The notes below the pieces were generated by a model. That model had not been told where the DNA came from and did not search any database. It saw only the letters and a list, made by a program, of their open reading frames with translations. Below, in pieces: positions 41,701 to 54,945 of a stretch of 64,000 nucleotides of DNA. Position 1 is the first letter of the stretch. The number at the start of each line of letters is the position of its first letter. The stretch spans positions 2,604,001 through 2,668,000 of the forward strand of contig RQOL01000699.1 of the NCBI GenBank assembly GCA_013076295.1, written 5' to 3'. The stretch comes from Sanderia malayensis. Taxonomy: Eukaryota > Cnidaria > Scyphozoa > Semaeostomeae > Pelagiidae. The position numbers were made by a program, and so were the translations under genes.

Positions 41701-44700
41701 TGACCATTTAGGCGCTTTAGTAATGGTTGTTTGATAGGATCCTTCAAAAGAACGTAATTTACATAAAAATGATATTGATGACAAAGTATTGCCAAAATGT
41801 TTATAAATTAAAGAAAATCTATCATAATAATAACACTTCTTAACGCTATTATTTTTATTATGATAATTATAATTACAATTAATGCATGAATTATACGAAC
41901 CTTCGCAAAGGACCATGGGAAATCCCTTTCTCGTTTTCTCAGGGAATTTGCTAATGCTTTGCTTAGCGTTCTTTTTGGTAAGCTGTTGAAGTTTTTAATG
42001 GAAAAATTTTCAAGTGTATGAGGCTCATCAGGAACAGGGGTGTTGTCCATTTCAATTGCCAGATCATTTGTTCCAATTTTATCCGAATATAAATTGCTTT
42101 CAGTACTGAATAGCTCCTATCAACATAAATCATATGCCAATAAAAATACAATGAACTAAAGATTGAGAAAATTCTCATATATCGATAGTAGAAACTAATT
42201 CACGTCAGCTGGTCACTTGGAGTGGAGACTGTTTTCTACCCTTCACTGACCAGGTAAAAATATTTAACTGAAGACGATCTCACTTACCAATATTTCAGAA
42301 GATGGTTGATCCATTGTTGGTAAGATATAAACAGCTTCAGTGGGAAGATCACCTTGTTTCCCTGTACGTTGACATGTTCCTTTACACCAACCAGAACTTG
42401 TCACTGTTTCACCATTATCATTATCAAGGATGACAAGATCTCCTTTTTGCAAACTTAAACACGACCTCCCTTCATCTGCCATTAAAGGCACCAAACCATT
42501 AATTCATACGAATATTAATTAAGTTCAACATATAATAATTACGTAATGAACAGGGCAATATACTTACTTGAATTATTTTCGTAGTCAATTATTGCAATAA
42601 CATATTTTGACCTTTTTCTTAATCCTTCTAAGAAATACGATATCAGTTCACGAATATCTTTAGCATTTGATGACGTAAATGTGTACTCATGCGCAGTCGT
42701 AGTTAACGTAAAACTTTGGCTTGGTGCATTATTCCTGTTTTGATTATGAAAAACAAACTCAAAAATGTGGAAACGCATTACGTTATCATCAATATGAAAT
42801 ACGGAATATATTCTTGTCATTATGAAAATCACGTAGCTCTACATACCTTCCACTGCTAACTGCTAACACTTCTGGGAATGTGCATTCTACTAACACGCGC
42901 TCCTCCGCATCGACAATGTAAACACCAGTCCAGTTTACAGCAATAATGACGTCATCTCTCTGTAAGATTGGCCCAGAGAAGCGATGTGCTTCATAGAAGC
43001 GAGAGAATAGTAAGGGCCAACGGTACTTTGCAAATATTACCACGTCTTCTTTAACTCTTTTCGCATCTAACGCTTGCTTTGCATAATAGGACTGTTCAAG
43101 CAAAGGGAAATGTTATTTTTTAATGCAAAGAAATAAGAAAGAAAGACAGAAAGAATTAAAACGTCATAAATGAGAAAATAAATATTTTACCTTCTGAAGA
43201 CTATAGACTATGAGTTTAAACCATGTTTCATTGGCCTTCGGCGCGTGAAGGTATGAATCAGGAATATATGAAGGCAACAATTTAAAAAGTCGATCAGATA
43301 CGATGTCTGATCCATATTCAATGTAATATTGCTTAGCAGCCAATTCAGCAAATTCTTCTTTCTATAATTAATTGATAATAGCATTTAATAAAACATGAAA
43401 TTAATTTTATGGAAAATAAGAATTGAACAAGTGACATACACATACCGTATTGCAACGATATTCGCCGAACTTCACACCTCGAATTATCTGTTGATAAATA
43501 AGATATGTTCCCATAATATCGATGGTTGGATCATGCCATGGTGAAAATATTTCCTTTCTAAAAAATAATCTCCATGGTGCATTTCTTTCTTGGCCTCCTC
43601 TTTCTTTCGCATATTGTTCGCACTGCGACACAGCGTCCATCACATGATCATTGTCACTGCCAAGACTAGATACCTACAACATATTTCATCAACTGGTTAA
43701 TGTTCTTATATAACCCAAGACTAAATAAATAAAAGCTAGTCACACTACTTCTGCAAATAGATATCTACCTTGTCATACAACGAGATGTAAACAGAAAATC
43801 CAAATCGATCTTTTAGATTAGTTTTATCAGCCAATTGCAAGCATAACTCCTTGGATGTTGTTGCTGAATCAGCCAAAAGAGTTTTAGTGTTACCATCCAT
43901 GAATGTAATTGGCAACATTAACGGCTTTCTTGATTTAGTAGCTTGAAGCTCCAACCAACTTGGAGGCTGGTGTCGAGTTCCACTTTGTAAAGTTCTTCTT
44001 AATCTTTCTAAGTTGTACGCTGCAGTATTTTGGGGACCTTCTTCTTTAATGAAGTTTTGCAAATAGCGAGAAAGCTGAAAAACAAATACTTTTTCAGTCT
44101 ATTTCAAAAATTGATTTTTTCAGTACCTATTTCATGTAAAGTAGAATATATAAATCACTATCCGCGGACAAACTTGGTCCACCAAAATTTGAACCGTTAC
44201 TCCTAGAGAGCTGGGAATGGTCTCAACGTAATCAGTAGGACCTATTTAGTATAAATCGACTCCTTCTGAGGCATTTTTCAGTCTATTTCAAAAATTGATG
44301 TTTTCACTACCTATTCCATGTAAGGTAGAATGTATAAATCACTAACCGCGGACGATCTTGGTTAACCAAAATTTGAACCGTTACTCCTAGAGAGCTGGGA
44401 ATGGTCTCAACGTAATCAGTAGGACCTATTTAGTATAAATCGACTCCTTCTGAGGCATTTTTCAGTCTATTTCAAAAATTGATGTTTTCACTACCTCTTC
44501 CATGTAAGGTAGAATGTATAAATCACTATTCGCGGACGACCATGGTCCACCAAAATTTGAACCGTTACTCCTAGAGAGCTGGGAATGGTCTCAACGTAAT
44601 CAGTAGGACCTATTTAGTATAAATCGACTCCTTCTGAGGCATTTTTCAGTCTATTTCAAAAATTGATGTTTTCACTACCTCTTCCATGTAAGGTAGAATG

Positions 44701-47700
44701 TATTAATCACTATCCGCGGACGATCTTGGTCCACCAAAATTTGAACCGTTACTCCTAGAGAGCTGGGAATGGTCTCAACGTAATCAGTAGGACCTATTTA
44801 GTATAAATCGACTCCTTCTGAGGCATTTTTCAGTCTATTTCAAAAATTGATGTTTTCACTACCTCTTCCATGTAAGGTAGAATGTATTAATCACTATCCG
44901 CGGACGATCTTGGTCCACCAAAATTTGAACCGTTACTCTTAGAGAGCTGGGAATGGTCTCAACGTAATCAGTAGGACCTATTTAGTATAAATCGACTCCT
45001 TCTGAGGCATTTTTCAGTCTATTTCAAAAATTGATGTTTTCACTACCTCTTCCATGTAAGGTAGAATGTATTAATCACTATCCGCGGACGATCTTGGTCC
45101 ACCAAAATTGAACCGTTACTCCTAGAGAGCTGGGAATGGTCTCAACGTAATCAGTAGGACCTATTTAGTATAAATCGACTCCTTCTGAGGCATTTTTCAG
45201 TCTATTTCAAAAATTGATGTTTTCACTACCTCTTCCATGTAAGGTAGAATGTATTAATCACTATCCGCGGACGATCTTGGTCCACCAAAATTTGAACCGT
45301 TACTCCTAGAGAGCTGGGAATGGTCTCAACGTAATCAGTAGGACCTATTTAGTATAAATCGACTCCTTCTGAGGCATTTTTCAGTCTATTTCAAAAATTG
45401 ATGTTTTCACTACCTCTTCCATGTAAGGTAGAATGTATTAATCACTATCCGCGGACGATCTTGGTCCACCAAAATTTAAACCGTTACTCCTAGAGAGCTG
45501 GGAATGGTCTCAACTTGATCTGTACCTATTTAGTATAATTCGATTCCTTGTGAGTCATTTTTGTAAAATTGGCGAACAACACCATCAACATGAGACAAAA
45601 ATAACGAAAGTAAATATGTATTATTTAAATATAATCTGCTACCTTTTCACTTGGAGGAAAACATCCTAAGCAAAGTGAAAGAAGGATCCATCCTTTTCTT
45701 ACACTTTCTTTATTCTGATTTCTTGACAATTGCTTGCATATTTGACAATAAATTTCGTCTCTGCGAATAATTAATGCTAATGAGTAATTAAGGCAAATAG
45801 AAAAAAGTTAACAATAAAGTGTCCCAAATATTGAATATTTACCTTAATGTTGATCGAACAATGCCATGACCAATGATAAAATGCAGCTTTTCTAAATTAC
45901 TTGTTGGCTTATCTTCAGCTTTTAAAGTGTTCTGCAATTCAATGTTATTCTCTTCGATCAATCGAGACGCAACTTCCTATAATTAAATTAAAAAGATTCA
46001 TGTTAAATGGAAATAGTGACAACAGATTACAATATATACAAGCAATAATACTCGGACACGATTTACCTTAGTTATTTTAGATTTCTTTTTTAAAGTCATA
46101 GATACGATTCGATGTCTCAATGTGTCTCTTTTCGAACCCTTTGATGCATCATTTTGCTGCTAGAAATGTATTCATTCATTTAAAGTTGTTAATACAATAA
46201 CTATTCGATACTATTGCTTTCTCAATTTTTGGGCTGTAATTAAAAACCTTGTTAAATTACAATCAAGTATAAACAATAGACTAATACCATTTCTTTAAAA
46301 TGAGACAATGAGCCTCGTTTGTGAGATGACTTTCCCAATGTGTCATAGATCTTGTTCATAACTGGTGTATTGTCCTATTATATATAAACACATTAATGAC
46401 AATGTTAATAACCATGACATACTATAACATTCAAAAAAATAACGCACGCATTCACGAAAACAGACAAATGCAATTACCTTGTGTTCTCCAGTTGAATAAA
46501 CGTATTTAGGTTCAAGTTGATCTCCCATAAAACGTAAAATTGTTGTAAATACAGCAACTGCAGCCTACAAATTCATGAACAATCAATAGATTCCAGAAAA
46601 CCAATTGAATTTAGTAGAAAGTTCCATAATGAAATGCAAAAAAAGAATAAAGCTCCTACTAAATAACTTACAAGATTATCAGCCTCGTTCTCATGACTTA
46701 GCAAAGGACGGTCGACATTTCTAGTCGTATGATGCGCAGTTGTCTGACCAATGAAGTATGTCGCAGCAAATTTTGAGAATTTGAACTCGGAAACATCATT
46801 TTGTTGCTCCTGAAGTGACAAATACAGTAATGAATAGATGAACTTCAAAATACTACATCTGTAGATAGAAATATACAAAGAAAGATCAAATGAACCACTG
46901 ATGAGATGTTGAAATTACCAACCGATAAATCAGCAACTTCTGTTTCTGCAAACACATATTGCTGATCTGATACTTTTAAATCCTATTGATAAACATTATT
47001 ACATCAAAAATAAATAGCTATATTTTAAGAGACTTAGAAATTAATGTTAAATATAATAAGATGAATGTCTTGTATTTACCTTAAAAGCTGTTGGTCTTTG
47101 TTGTGTTGATTGTTTGTCATCAGTAGGAAGAAATCCAAACATCTCATCCACCTTGATGGACAAAAATGTAATAAAATTTAAATTACTTGCTCATTATAAG
47201 GAGTTGAATGTGGATGAGTCAAATGCCCAAGAAAATAAGAACAAGATAGAGTTATCATCCATATAAAGCATTCATCATGAAAAATACGATTGCTTACAAT
47301 TTTAGAATCGTCAACTTCTTCTTCTCTTCTTCTTTTTGCTTGTGCTTCTGCTTCTTCTATTTGATTTATTTTGGTTTTTAATAAATTCTTCTTTGCCATT
47401 TCTTCTTCTTTTTTCTCAGATTCAATTTTTGCAAGTCTTTCCTAATGTATATAATATATTGCACATAAGGTATTATAAGTCAGTACCAAATCGTTTGCTA
47501 GAATATGATTGCGATTGCAATTGGAAAATTCAATTCTCACATTCATTAATCTTTCTGCTTCCCTTTTGGCTTTTTCTGCCGACATTGCTTTTCTCAATCT
47601 TGATTCTTCTTCTTTTCGAAGCTTTTCTGCTTCGATTTTCAGCAAACGCTAAAATAAAACAGTTAATATCATGGTATAAATTATAGACTTGCTTCAGCAT

Positions 47701-50700
47701 GAAGCTCTCTACAGTTGCAATGATGTATAGCCTGGGACTGCATGCGCGTACCCGTTACTTCCAATTATAATAAGCAAAAATACAAAGTTGGCAAGAAAAT
47801 TACAATATTAAATTACCTCTTTCTTCCTTTTCTCGAGCTCCTTTTTTGCACACACCATTTTGAAACCAGCTTGGATTGTAATAATTGCACCAATTTTCAA
47901 TTTCAATTCTTTTCTTGCAATAGCTCCACGACAATGTGATTGAAAATGCATAATTCGTCTTCTCATTTCTCTATACGAAGTAAGAAGTTGGCGGGTGCGA
48001 ACAAGAGATTGCAGTCTTTCAAAACCGATTCTCATCTACATTTAGAGAACAAACATTGTTTATAACAAATTGTAATTGAATACATTAATTAGATAAAAGA
48101 CATATTAATACATTGCAAACCTTTTTATACTTTCGTTTTGTTGCACATGTTCTCCATAGCCTTTGTATTTTTATCGCACTTTCTCTTAACTGCAAATATT
48201 GCTTTCGTTGATAGTAAGCACGAAATGTTTTCTGGATAAGAATAACACCCATGGTAATTACTTTGTCTCTTTTCATTTCTATTTCTTGATCATGAGCATC
48301 CTAAAATGAACAAATCATTTGCATTAATAATTATCAAACAATACAAAAACTAAATCGTTCAGTTGATACAGGGTATTCAACAGAAATATACGGTAATACC
48401 TTTAGAAATATTTTATTATGTCCTAATTGCCAATCAGAATCGCTGATGGCATTTGAAGCAATGAGCTTTGCAGCCTCTCTTGGGTTGTTACTTATCATAT
48501 TGCCAAGACCAATAACAAGCATGTGATAGCGTAATACAAAACGTCTGAACAAATGACGTATTGGATAGCCTGCACGGCGAATTCTGTAATCATAACAACA
48601 AAGTTGATGACGTAATATCAATATCAAAAGACCATGGATAATTATGTAAGTGCTAATTACATGTGAAACACATACCTAATAGTTTCCATCATTCCAGAGT
48701 ATCTCAGTTGCCTGCAGCAAAGTTCTCTATCAAACACCTGATAATAGCAAACAAAAATAAAATAAAACATTTACGTTGAATAATGAATGAAATAGTGTGA
48801 AATGAAATGAGAATGCACAAATACACACCATTGGCCGCTTGAAATCATTTGGTTTGAGACATCGTATAAAAAATGGATGACAACTGCTTAATGTTGCCAT
48901 TAAAGATTCCAAAGATCTTTTGAACTGGGCGCCCAAAGTTGGTGATCTTTTTCTTGTTTCTTCTCCCTAACAATGAACAACAAGTTTAGTAAATAAAGAT
49001 TTGATTCAATATCAAAAAGTACATTCACCGGTCTGATAATTTGCAATACAAAATGTAATAATACCATTTTTAATTCTTGACGAAATAGATTTAATAGAAA
49101 GGGTCCCCGACTTTCTGCAATTAAATCAACCAAATCGGCATTGAAAGTGTCTCGATTCTTATCAAGAAAACCTGCAAAAAAGACAGTATAGTTTGGCTAT
49201 ATAACCAGCTTAGAAATGTATACTATTGAGAAGCAGTTATCGCATAAATATAATTACCTCGCACATCGTAATACACTGCTCCTGCAAAATGGACTATTCC
49301 AAATACTTTTGCGGCTTGTGACTTCATTCGAAGAAAATAGCTTCCCTGCCCATGATTTGCTTGTAACTTGTCAAGCATACTTTCGTCGGTTCCCTAAAAA
49401 TGGTCAATTACAATTTGAAACCATCATCATGCCTGAAGTGATGCATATTTCACTCAAATTCAATTTTTGGATTTTCGATTTTGCATAGGTCCATTAAATC
49501 CCCCGTAACCTGCGAGTCATCATTGACTAACGGCATGCAAGCATGTTAATACTAACCGTTGGGAATCTGCTTTCCTCATCAATCAGAGCTATGATATTCA
49601 TTGGCTTTTGAGCCAACATGTCCAGTGTGGCTTGGTTGTCAGTAAACTGAATATGCTTCCATTTTATTCCTTCTAAATCATATTCTTCCTAAATTATTAA
49701 TCAATGGTATTGTAATCAATTTATGTATTAGAGTACTAAATTAATTGCATTTGAGATAAACATAAATTGATAACAATTTCTTGCCTGTTCTAGTTTAAAT
49801 ATATGCTTCACAAAGAATTGTTGTAGATTTTCGTTTGCAAAATTGATGCAAAGCTGCTCAAAACTGTAAAAAAAAGTTGGTAAACAGATATTTAAAAAGT
49901 GTCAGAATGAATAAAAAATATCTGCTGATTAACAGACTTAATTGTTACAAACCTGTTGCGATCGAAACTTTCGAATCCAAAGATATCAAGAACTCCAATT
50001 GACTGTCTTGGCAGGTCATGCTGAAAAAAGAGATTCGTGAAACTAAAAGGTAATAACAATCATAATGATAAATTAACAGCTAAAACCTGTTACATTGATC
50101 AAAAGAAAACGATTACACAAAAGCTTATGAAGAAAATAAGCTGTAAGAGAAAATATACAAAAAATGAGAATACCAGTGTTGCGTGAACAGCGCTGTTGAT
50201 CTTCTTAACAATCCATTCAAAGATTCGATGATAAATTCCTTTAACAAATGCATCCCTTACATGAACAGATTGTTTTGAAACAAGAGGTGAAACAATCATT
50301 TCTCCACGGGCAAAAGTCGATCTACTTGTCAACACTGCCTTCAGCTTTAATGCTGGCACCTGACATTTAACAAAAATAAAGAGCTATAATGAAAACCACG
50401 ATCTGAATTATCTAATTAAATAAAGTAAGAACATAGCGAAATGTCTTTATCAGCAAAGATAGTGCTCTAGATCATTGCAAACAAAGTGAGTTAAAGCCAC
50501 ATATTTCTGGATTCGATGGTCCAAAGAATTCGGAAATTGTCTTAAAGTGACCGAAAGAAAACTCATATCGTTAAAAATTTCATAAAAAATTGTCCATTTG
50601 TACCAGTAGGGTTCAAAGGCAGACATGAAGTCACCTTCTTCAATGTCTTGTTAGCTACAATCCTTATGAAATGCCACATGAAGCCAGTTATTTCCGGATT

Positions 50701-53700
50701 TAATGATCCAAAAAACGTCGAAACTGTCTTAAAGTGTATCGAGACCTGACCACAACCCATTTCGTCATAAACAAGTGTCCATTGTTAATAGTAGGTTCTG
50801 AAAGCAGACACCATGTCACTTTTTTCATAGCTCGTTATCAATATTCCTGATGTCAATTTCACATAAAGCATATTACTCCTGAATTCAATCGCCAGAAAAA
50901 TTTGGAAATTGTCTTAATGTGTGCCGAGACAGCAGGACAACTCGTTTCGTTAAAAAATCATAAAAAATTATCCATTGGTAATAGTAATAATAATAATGTT
51001 TGGCTTACTCACTGTTTCTGCAGTCATTCGACTGCTTGCTCAACAGTGGACTATTTGTTTACCATGTAAATAAGGTTCGAAACCCAAACTTTCGGAACAT
51101 AAAATAGTAAGGTTCGAAAGCAGATACCATACCACGTCACCTTGTTCCATGGGTTATTAGCTATAATTCAGGTGTAAATGTTACATAAAGCCAATTATCT
51201 CTGGTTTCAATGGGCAAAAAATCTGGAAATTGTCTTAATAATAAAAATAACGCAAAAAGAACTTTACCTTCGTTGTTGCTCAGAGTTGCAAGCTTATGAT
51301 TATAATATAATAAAGCATAAATATGTTCTCATTAAACACCTATTACCTCTAACATTTCAGCGGCAATCTCGATCATTTCCATGTTAATAACTTGCGAAGC
51401 GTCGAGGTTCGATTCTGCTTTTGCTGCACCAAATAAAATAAAATAAAACATCGTAAAATATACTTTTCCAACGAAATGACATTGCCCCAACCCTTGTTGA
51501 ATGTGGGAAATTGCAGACTTTTAGGCCTGATATGGAATAATGAAGTAAGTAATGTAAATTGGTGCAGGCTTTCACCGAATAACCCTACCTCGGCACATGA
51601 AGTAATAGTTCATTACAATTGCTCGGATATTTGGCTCAAAAAAAGAAATATCAACTTATATAATTGAAAGAAATGGTACAGTTACACAAACCTTCAAATT
51701 TGATGTTACCAAGATGAAGTAGTGCTGATAAGAGTTTGAAAATGGACCAGGTGTCCTCGTCAGTAAATAGTAAAACCTTAACAAAAACAGAATTTGTTAA
51801 GTTCAATTATAGAAACATTCTCAATTGTTTAATATTTTTCCGCTTCACATAATATCATGTTAAAATTATGCACACCTTCATTGCACCTCGAATAATAGCA
51901 AAACTTTTTCTTTCATCAACCCCTTCACATGTTAAACAATTTCCGCGTGTAAGGTAATAATAATCCTTTGCTTTCAATAATTTCAATTTCGACTTCTCCA
52001 TTGCGCTTAAACCAACGAGCATTTGATAAAATATATGATAATTACGCTCCCCTTTCGACTGCAATGAAGAAAAATCAAATTATAGCTAAAAAAAATTTAA
52101 TTTAAGATCTCGTAACAAAAGTTACTTCAGGTTCACATACCTGAGCAACAATTCTTGATTTTTCCAGCAAATATTGATCAATTTTTGCACCTTCAATGCA
52201 TCCGAATGAATCAAAATACACATCGACATATTTTCCAAATCTGCTTGAATTGTCATTTCTTAAAGTTTTTGCATTACCAAAGGCTGCAAAACAGTGGTAA
52301 TGTTACATCTAAATTATTAGAAACGCAAATAAACATATGTACATTTAAAAATTGATAGTGACTTAAATAGATACCTTCCATAACAGGGTTTGCTTCTAAT
52401 ATCTGTTGTTCAATCCACGAATGTTGCCCACTGATAGCAGCTAAATATTGTAATATCAATTTGGTAGATTCCGTTTTCCCAGCACCACTTTCTCCGCTAA
52501 AATCAAAACACAGTTAAACATTATTTGCCCACTCCACTATACCTAAACATACTTTACATTTATAATCAATGAAGGAAATTTACCTAATGATAACACATTG
52601 ATTAGTTTTCTCTCTTCTCATATAATAATACGCATTATCAGCAATCGCAAAAATGTGAGGAGGCAATTGTCCAATCTTCTTTCCTCTATATTTATTTATG
52701 AAATCAGTGTCGTATATTTCATAAATTTGATAAGGATTGACAGCCACTAAAATCGACCCAGTATATGTCTAGAAAAACATCGATTATATTCAGACAACGA
52801 TTATATTCAAAAACAACGAGGTATGATTAACACAAATGAATTGTAAATTGTCCGTTAATAAATAAAGTGTTAATGATAAAGTAATACAAACAACAAACTC
52901 ACATAAATTTTTCCTTCGCGATATCTTTGATATAAATTTCTCAATATTCCAGCTTCATTTAAATCCCCAAGCCGAATCTTTAAAATTAAAAAAAAAAACC
53001 TTTTACAAGATAATTCAAAAAATCTTTTACAATTCACAAAATTGTTCAATCAATATTTTTGCGAATTATTCGCCAATTTCATTCAACAACGATGAAAAGA
53101 AATCCAGATGTTCATGTAAATAAAATTCATATTTGCAATTTGTATAAATAGTTAATGAAATTCGGAAGAGAGTGAATCATAACCACCATTAAGCGCGTGG
53201 ATAAATAATTATTGACAAAATTAATTATGGACATGATGTATTCGCTTACCAACAATACGTTAGCACACAAGCAACAAATACTGAAAATAATGATTGAGAA
53301 ATGAAAAAATTGCATACCATATCATCAACTCCATTTATGCTTGTTTGATGCATCAACCTTAACTTATTCAAATCTTTCGTATAAATCCAATGTTCCTGAG
53401 AAATGAAAAATGACAAACATTATATTTCATGTTTCCTTTAAGAAAACATCAATTAGATAAAATAAATCGTATAAACAAAATAGGATATTTATTTTTGAAG
53501 ATTATAATTTTACTTGGCCATCGTCACTTTGAAGTTTCGTTTTGCCTTGTTCTTGAAGAACAATATGTGCTCCAATTGGAACATTGAATTCTTGGCCCAA
53601 TCCCGACGGGATCCAAACATGGTCTCCCTAAAAATATTGATTGGTTTATCATGACATACCAATTAATAACATCGGTTTACTAAGGAAGAAAACTATATGG

Positions 53701-53772
53701 TATGGTATATATAAAACCTTTAATGAAGCAAAGGTTGATTTGAATCATGCATACCTTTGTAACTATTGGCAT
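38755..53772 (-). CDS. MYO7A: Myosin VIIA: unconventional MyTH4-FERM myosin
   Basis: About 45-50 short exons over 15 kb. The start is an 18-nt exon (MPIVTK, 53772-53755) joined to GDHVWIPSG, like the vertebrate N-terminus. Motor domain 53772 to about 48340 with P-loop [12 protein letters not shown] (52448-52498) and LLDIFGFE-type region near 50000. Five IQ motifs (48290-47810), e.g. [16 protein letters not shown] charged single-helix region follows ([15 protein letters not shown], about 47640-47180). MyTH4-1 about 46850-45640 (KFAATYF), FERM1 44075-42540 ([15 protein letters not shown]), SH3 about 42494-42290 ([17 protein letters not shown]), MyTH4-2 42180-40850, FERM2 40800-38755 ending [16 protein letters not shown]. 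All parts of MYO7A are present in order. It is an actin-based motor in stereocilia, microvilli and filopodia. Two introns carry ~184-bp repeats. Confidence 0.95.
44091..45550. repeat. 184-bp satellite array, about eight copies, in a MYO7A intron
   Basis: Direct repeats with the same phrase TTTTCAGTCTATTTCAAAAA at about 44091, 44275, 44459, 44643, 44827, 45011, 45194 and 45378: a period of 184 bp (one copy 183). Copies are nearly identical; the first three differ most and the last is truncated and diverged after CTCAAC. Each unit contains CCGCGGAC and GAGAGCTGGGAATGGTCTC. The array almost fills the intron between the first MyTH4 and FERM exons and starts about 15 bp beyond an exon. Confidence 0.95.
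50460..51240. repeat. Diverged ~185-bp tandem repeat in another MYO7A intron
   Basis: Four imperfect copies can be aligned by TTTCTGGATTCGATGGTCC-like phrases at about 50502, 50690, 50875 and 51196, each followed by GGAAATTGTCTTAA-like and AAATTRTCCATT-like segments. Spacings are about 188, 185 and 321 bp; the last gap contains an unrelated insert of about 140 bp. The sequence is not obviously related to the 184-bp satellite. Confidence 0.7.
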
Positions 53773-54649
53773 TGTTTTGCAGCATAAATTTTCACAATTC
53801 TAAAATGTCGCAAAACTGTAAAATTAATCACTACCATTATTAGCAATATTTCTAAGAGCACAACTTATCATCGAATTATGATTTAATGCAAAACCTGAAA
53901 GCGATGAGGCGCTAATAAGGTATGTATGTACATAATAGGGTTAGGCCCCTCACAAGTAATTCTCAGAAAATCGAATTGTCACGGAAGCGGAAAAATACGA
54001 TACGTCAATAATATCACTTATACTTAACTTCCAGAATTTCAAAATAAAGTTTGCCTTGAGCAGTAGGCCTACGATGAGTTGACAATTTGTGGAAAGTAAG
54101 ATGTTAGAAGCATATATTACCCTTAACTTTTATGCAAATAAAAAATGTTCTCACCTTGATAGGATCTTCATTCTCTGCACAGGCTAGGCTGACCTAAATT
54201 AAAAATGCTTCAACTTGTTCACAACAAATTCTTCATTAACTGCAGAAAAAACTTTCCAGTTATGTAGACTTAACTCATCTGGTTGAAGCGTCTTTCACAA
54301 GAAAGATGAAACCATAAACACTAAATTTATAAATATTTTATGAAAAAATGAAAAATTCATGAAATATTTCCTGAGCAAATAGAAGTACTTCATCTATCAG
54401 CATGATTCTGGTTGTTCTCGATGAAACCACAGAGGGAAAGAAAATTGAATAAATGAAAAAAATATTGTTTATTTCATTGTCTCAATTATCATAGCAAACA
54501 ATGCAAAAATACCATAGACACAACTACAGTTTAACATAATAAAAGAAAAAGTGAAAAGTTACCAAGGGAACAACAGAATAGAATAGATTAAGTAGTTGAA
54601 AACATTACTTTTGATAAAGTGTCTATATAAGTTCAATGATGCCAAAAAT
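53773..54649. other. Intergenic: MYO7A upstream region and ZF-gene 3' end
   Basis: AT-rich, no gene. A polyadenylation signal for the ZF gene (AATAAA, minus strand) is at 54468-54473. An acceptor-like AG lies 27 nt before the MYO7A ATG (53800-53801, minus strand). Confidence 0.5.
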
Positions 54650-54898
54650 TTAGTCCTTTTCTTCATCATTTTGAACTTTTGGTTCAGAAATATTGATTTC
54701 AGTTGCAGACTTCATCATTCTGTCCGCAAGGTCATCATCCTGCATGACTGATGATGCTGATATTGGCTTATTATCAGTGACAATTGAATCATTAGGATTG
54801 ACTGACTCATTTGTATCAATAATAAGTCCATCAGTATCAATATGGAGATGGGCTGATGTTGTTGAACTTGCACCGTATGGCTTTATATCATCATCCAT

Positions 54899-54945
<47 letters not shown>

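Noticed and set aside
44091..45550. Regularly spaced repeats resembling a CRISPR array
   Set aside because: The whole 184-bp unit repeats, with no unique spacers, inside an animal gene intron; it is a tandem satellite.
47336..47686. Hydrophobic plus-strand frame of 116 residues within MYO7A
   Set aside because: It is the reverse of the Glu/Lys-rich single-helix region of MYO7A, which gives artificial Phe/Leu-rich sequence.
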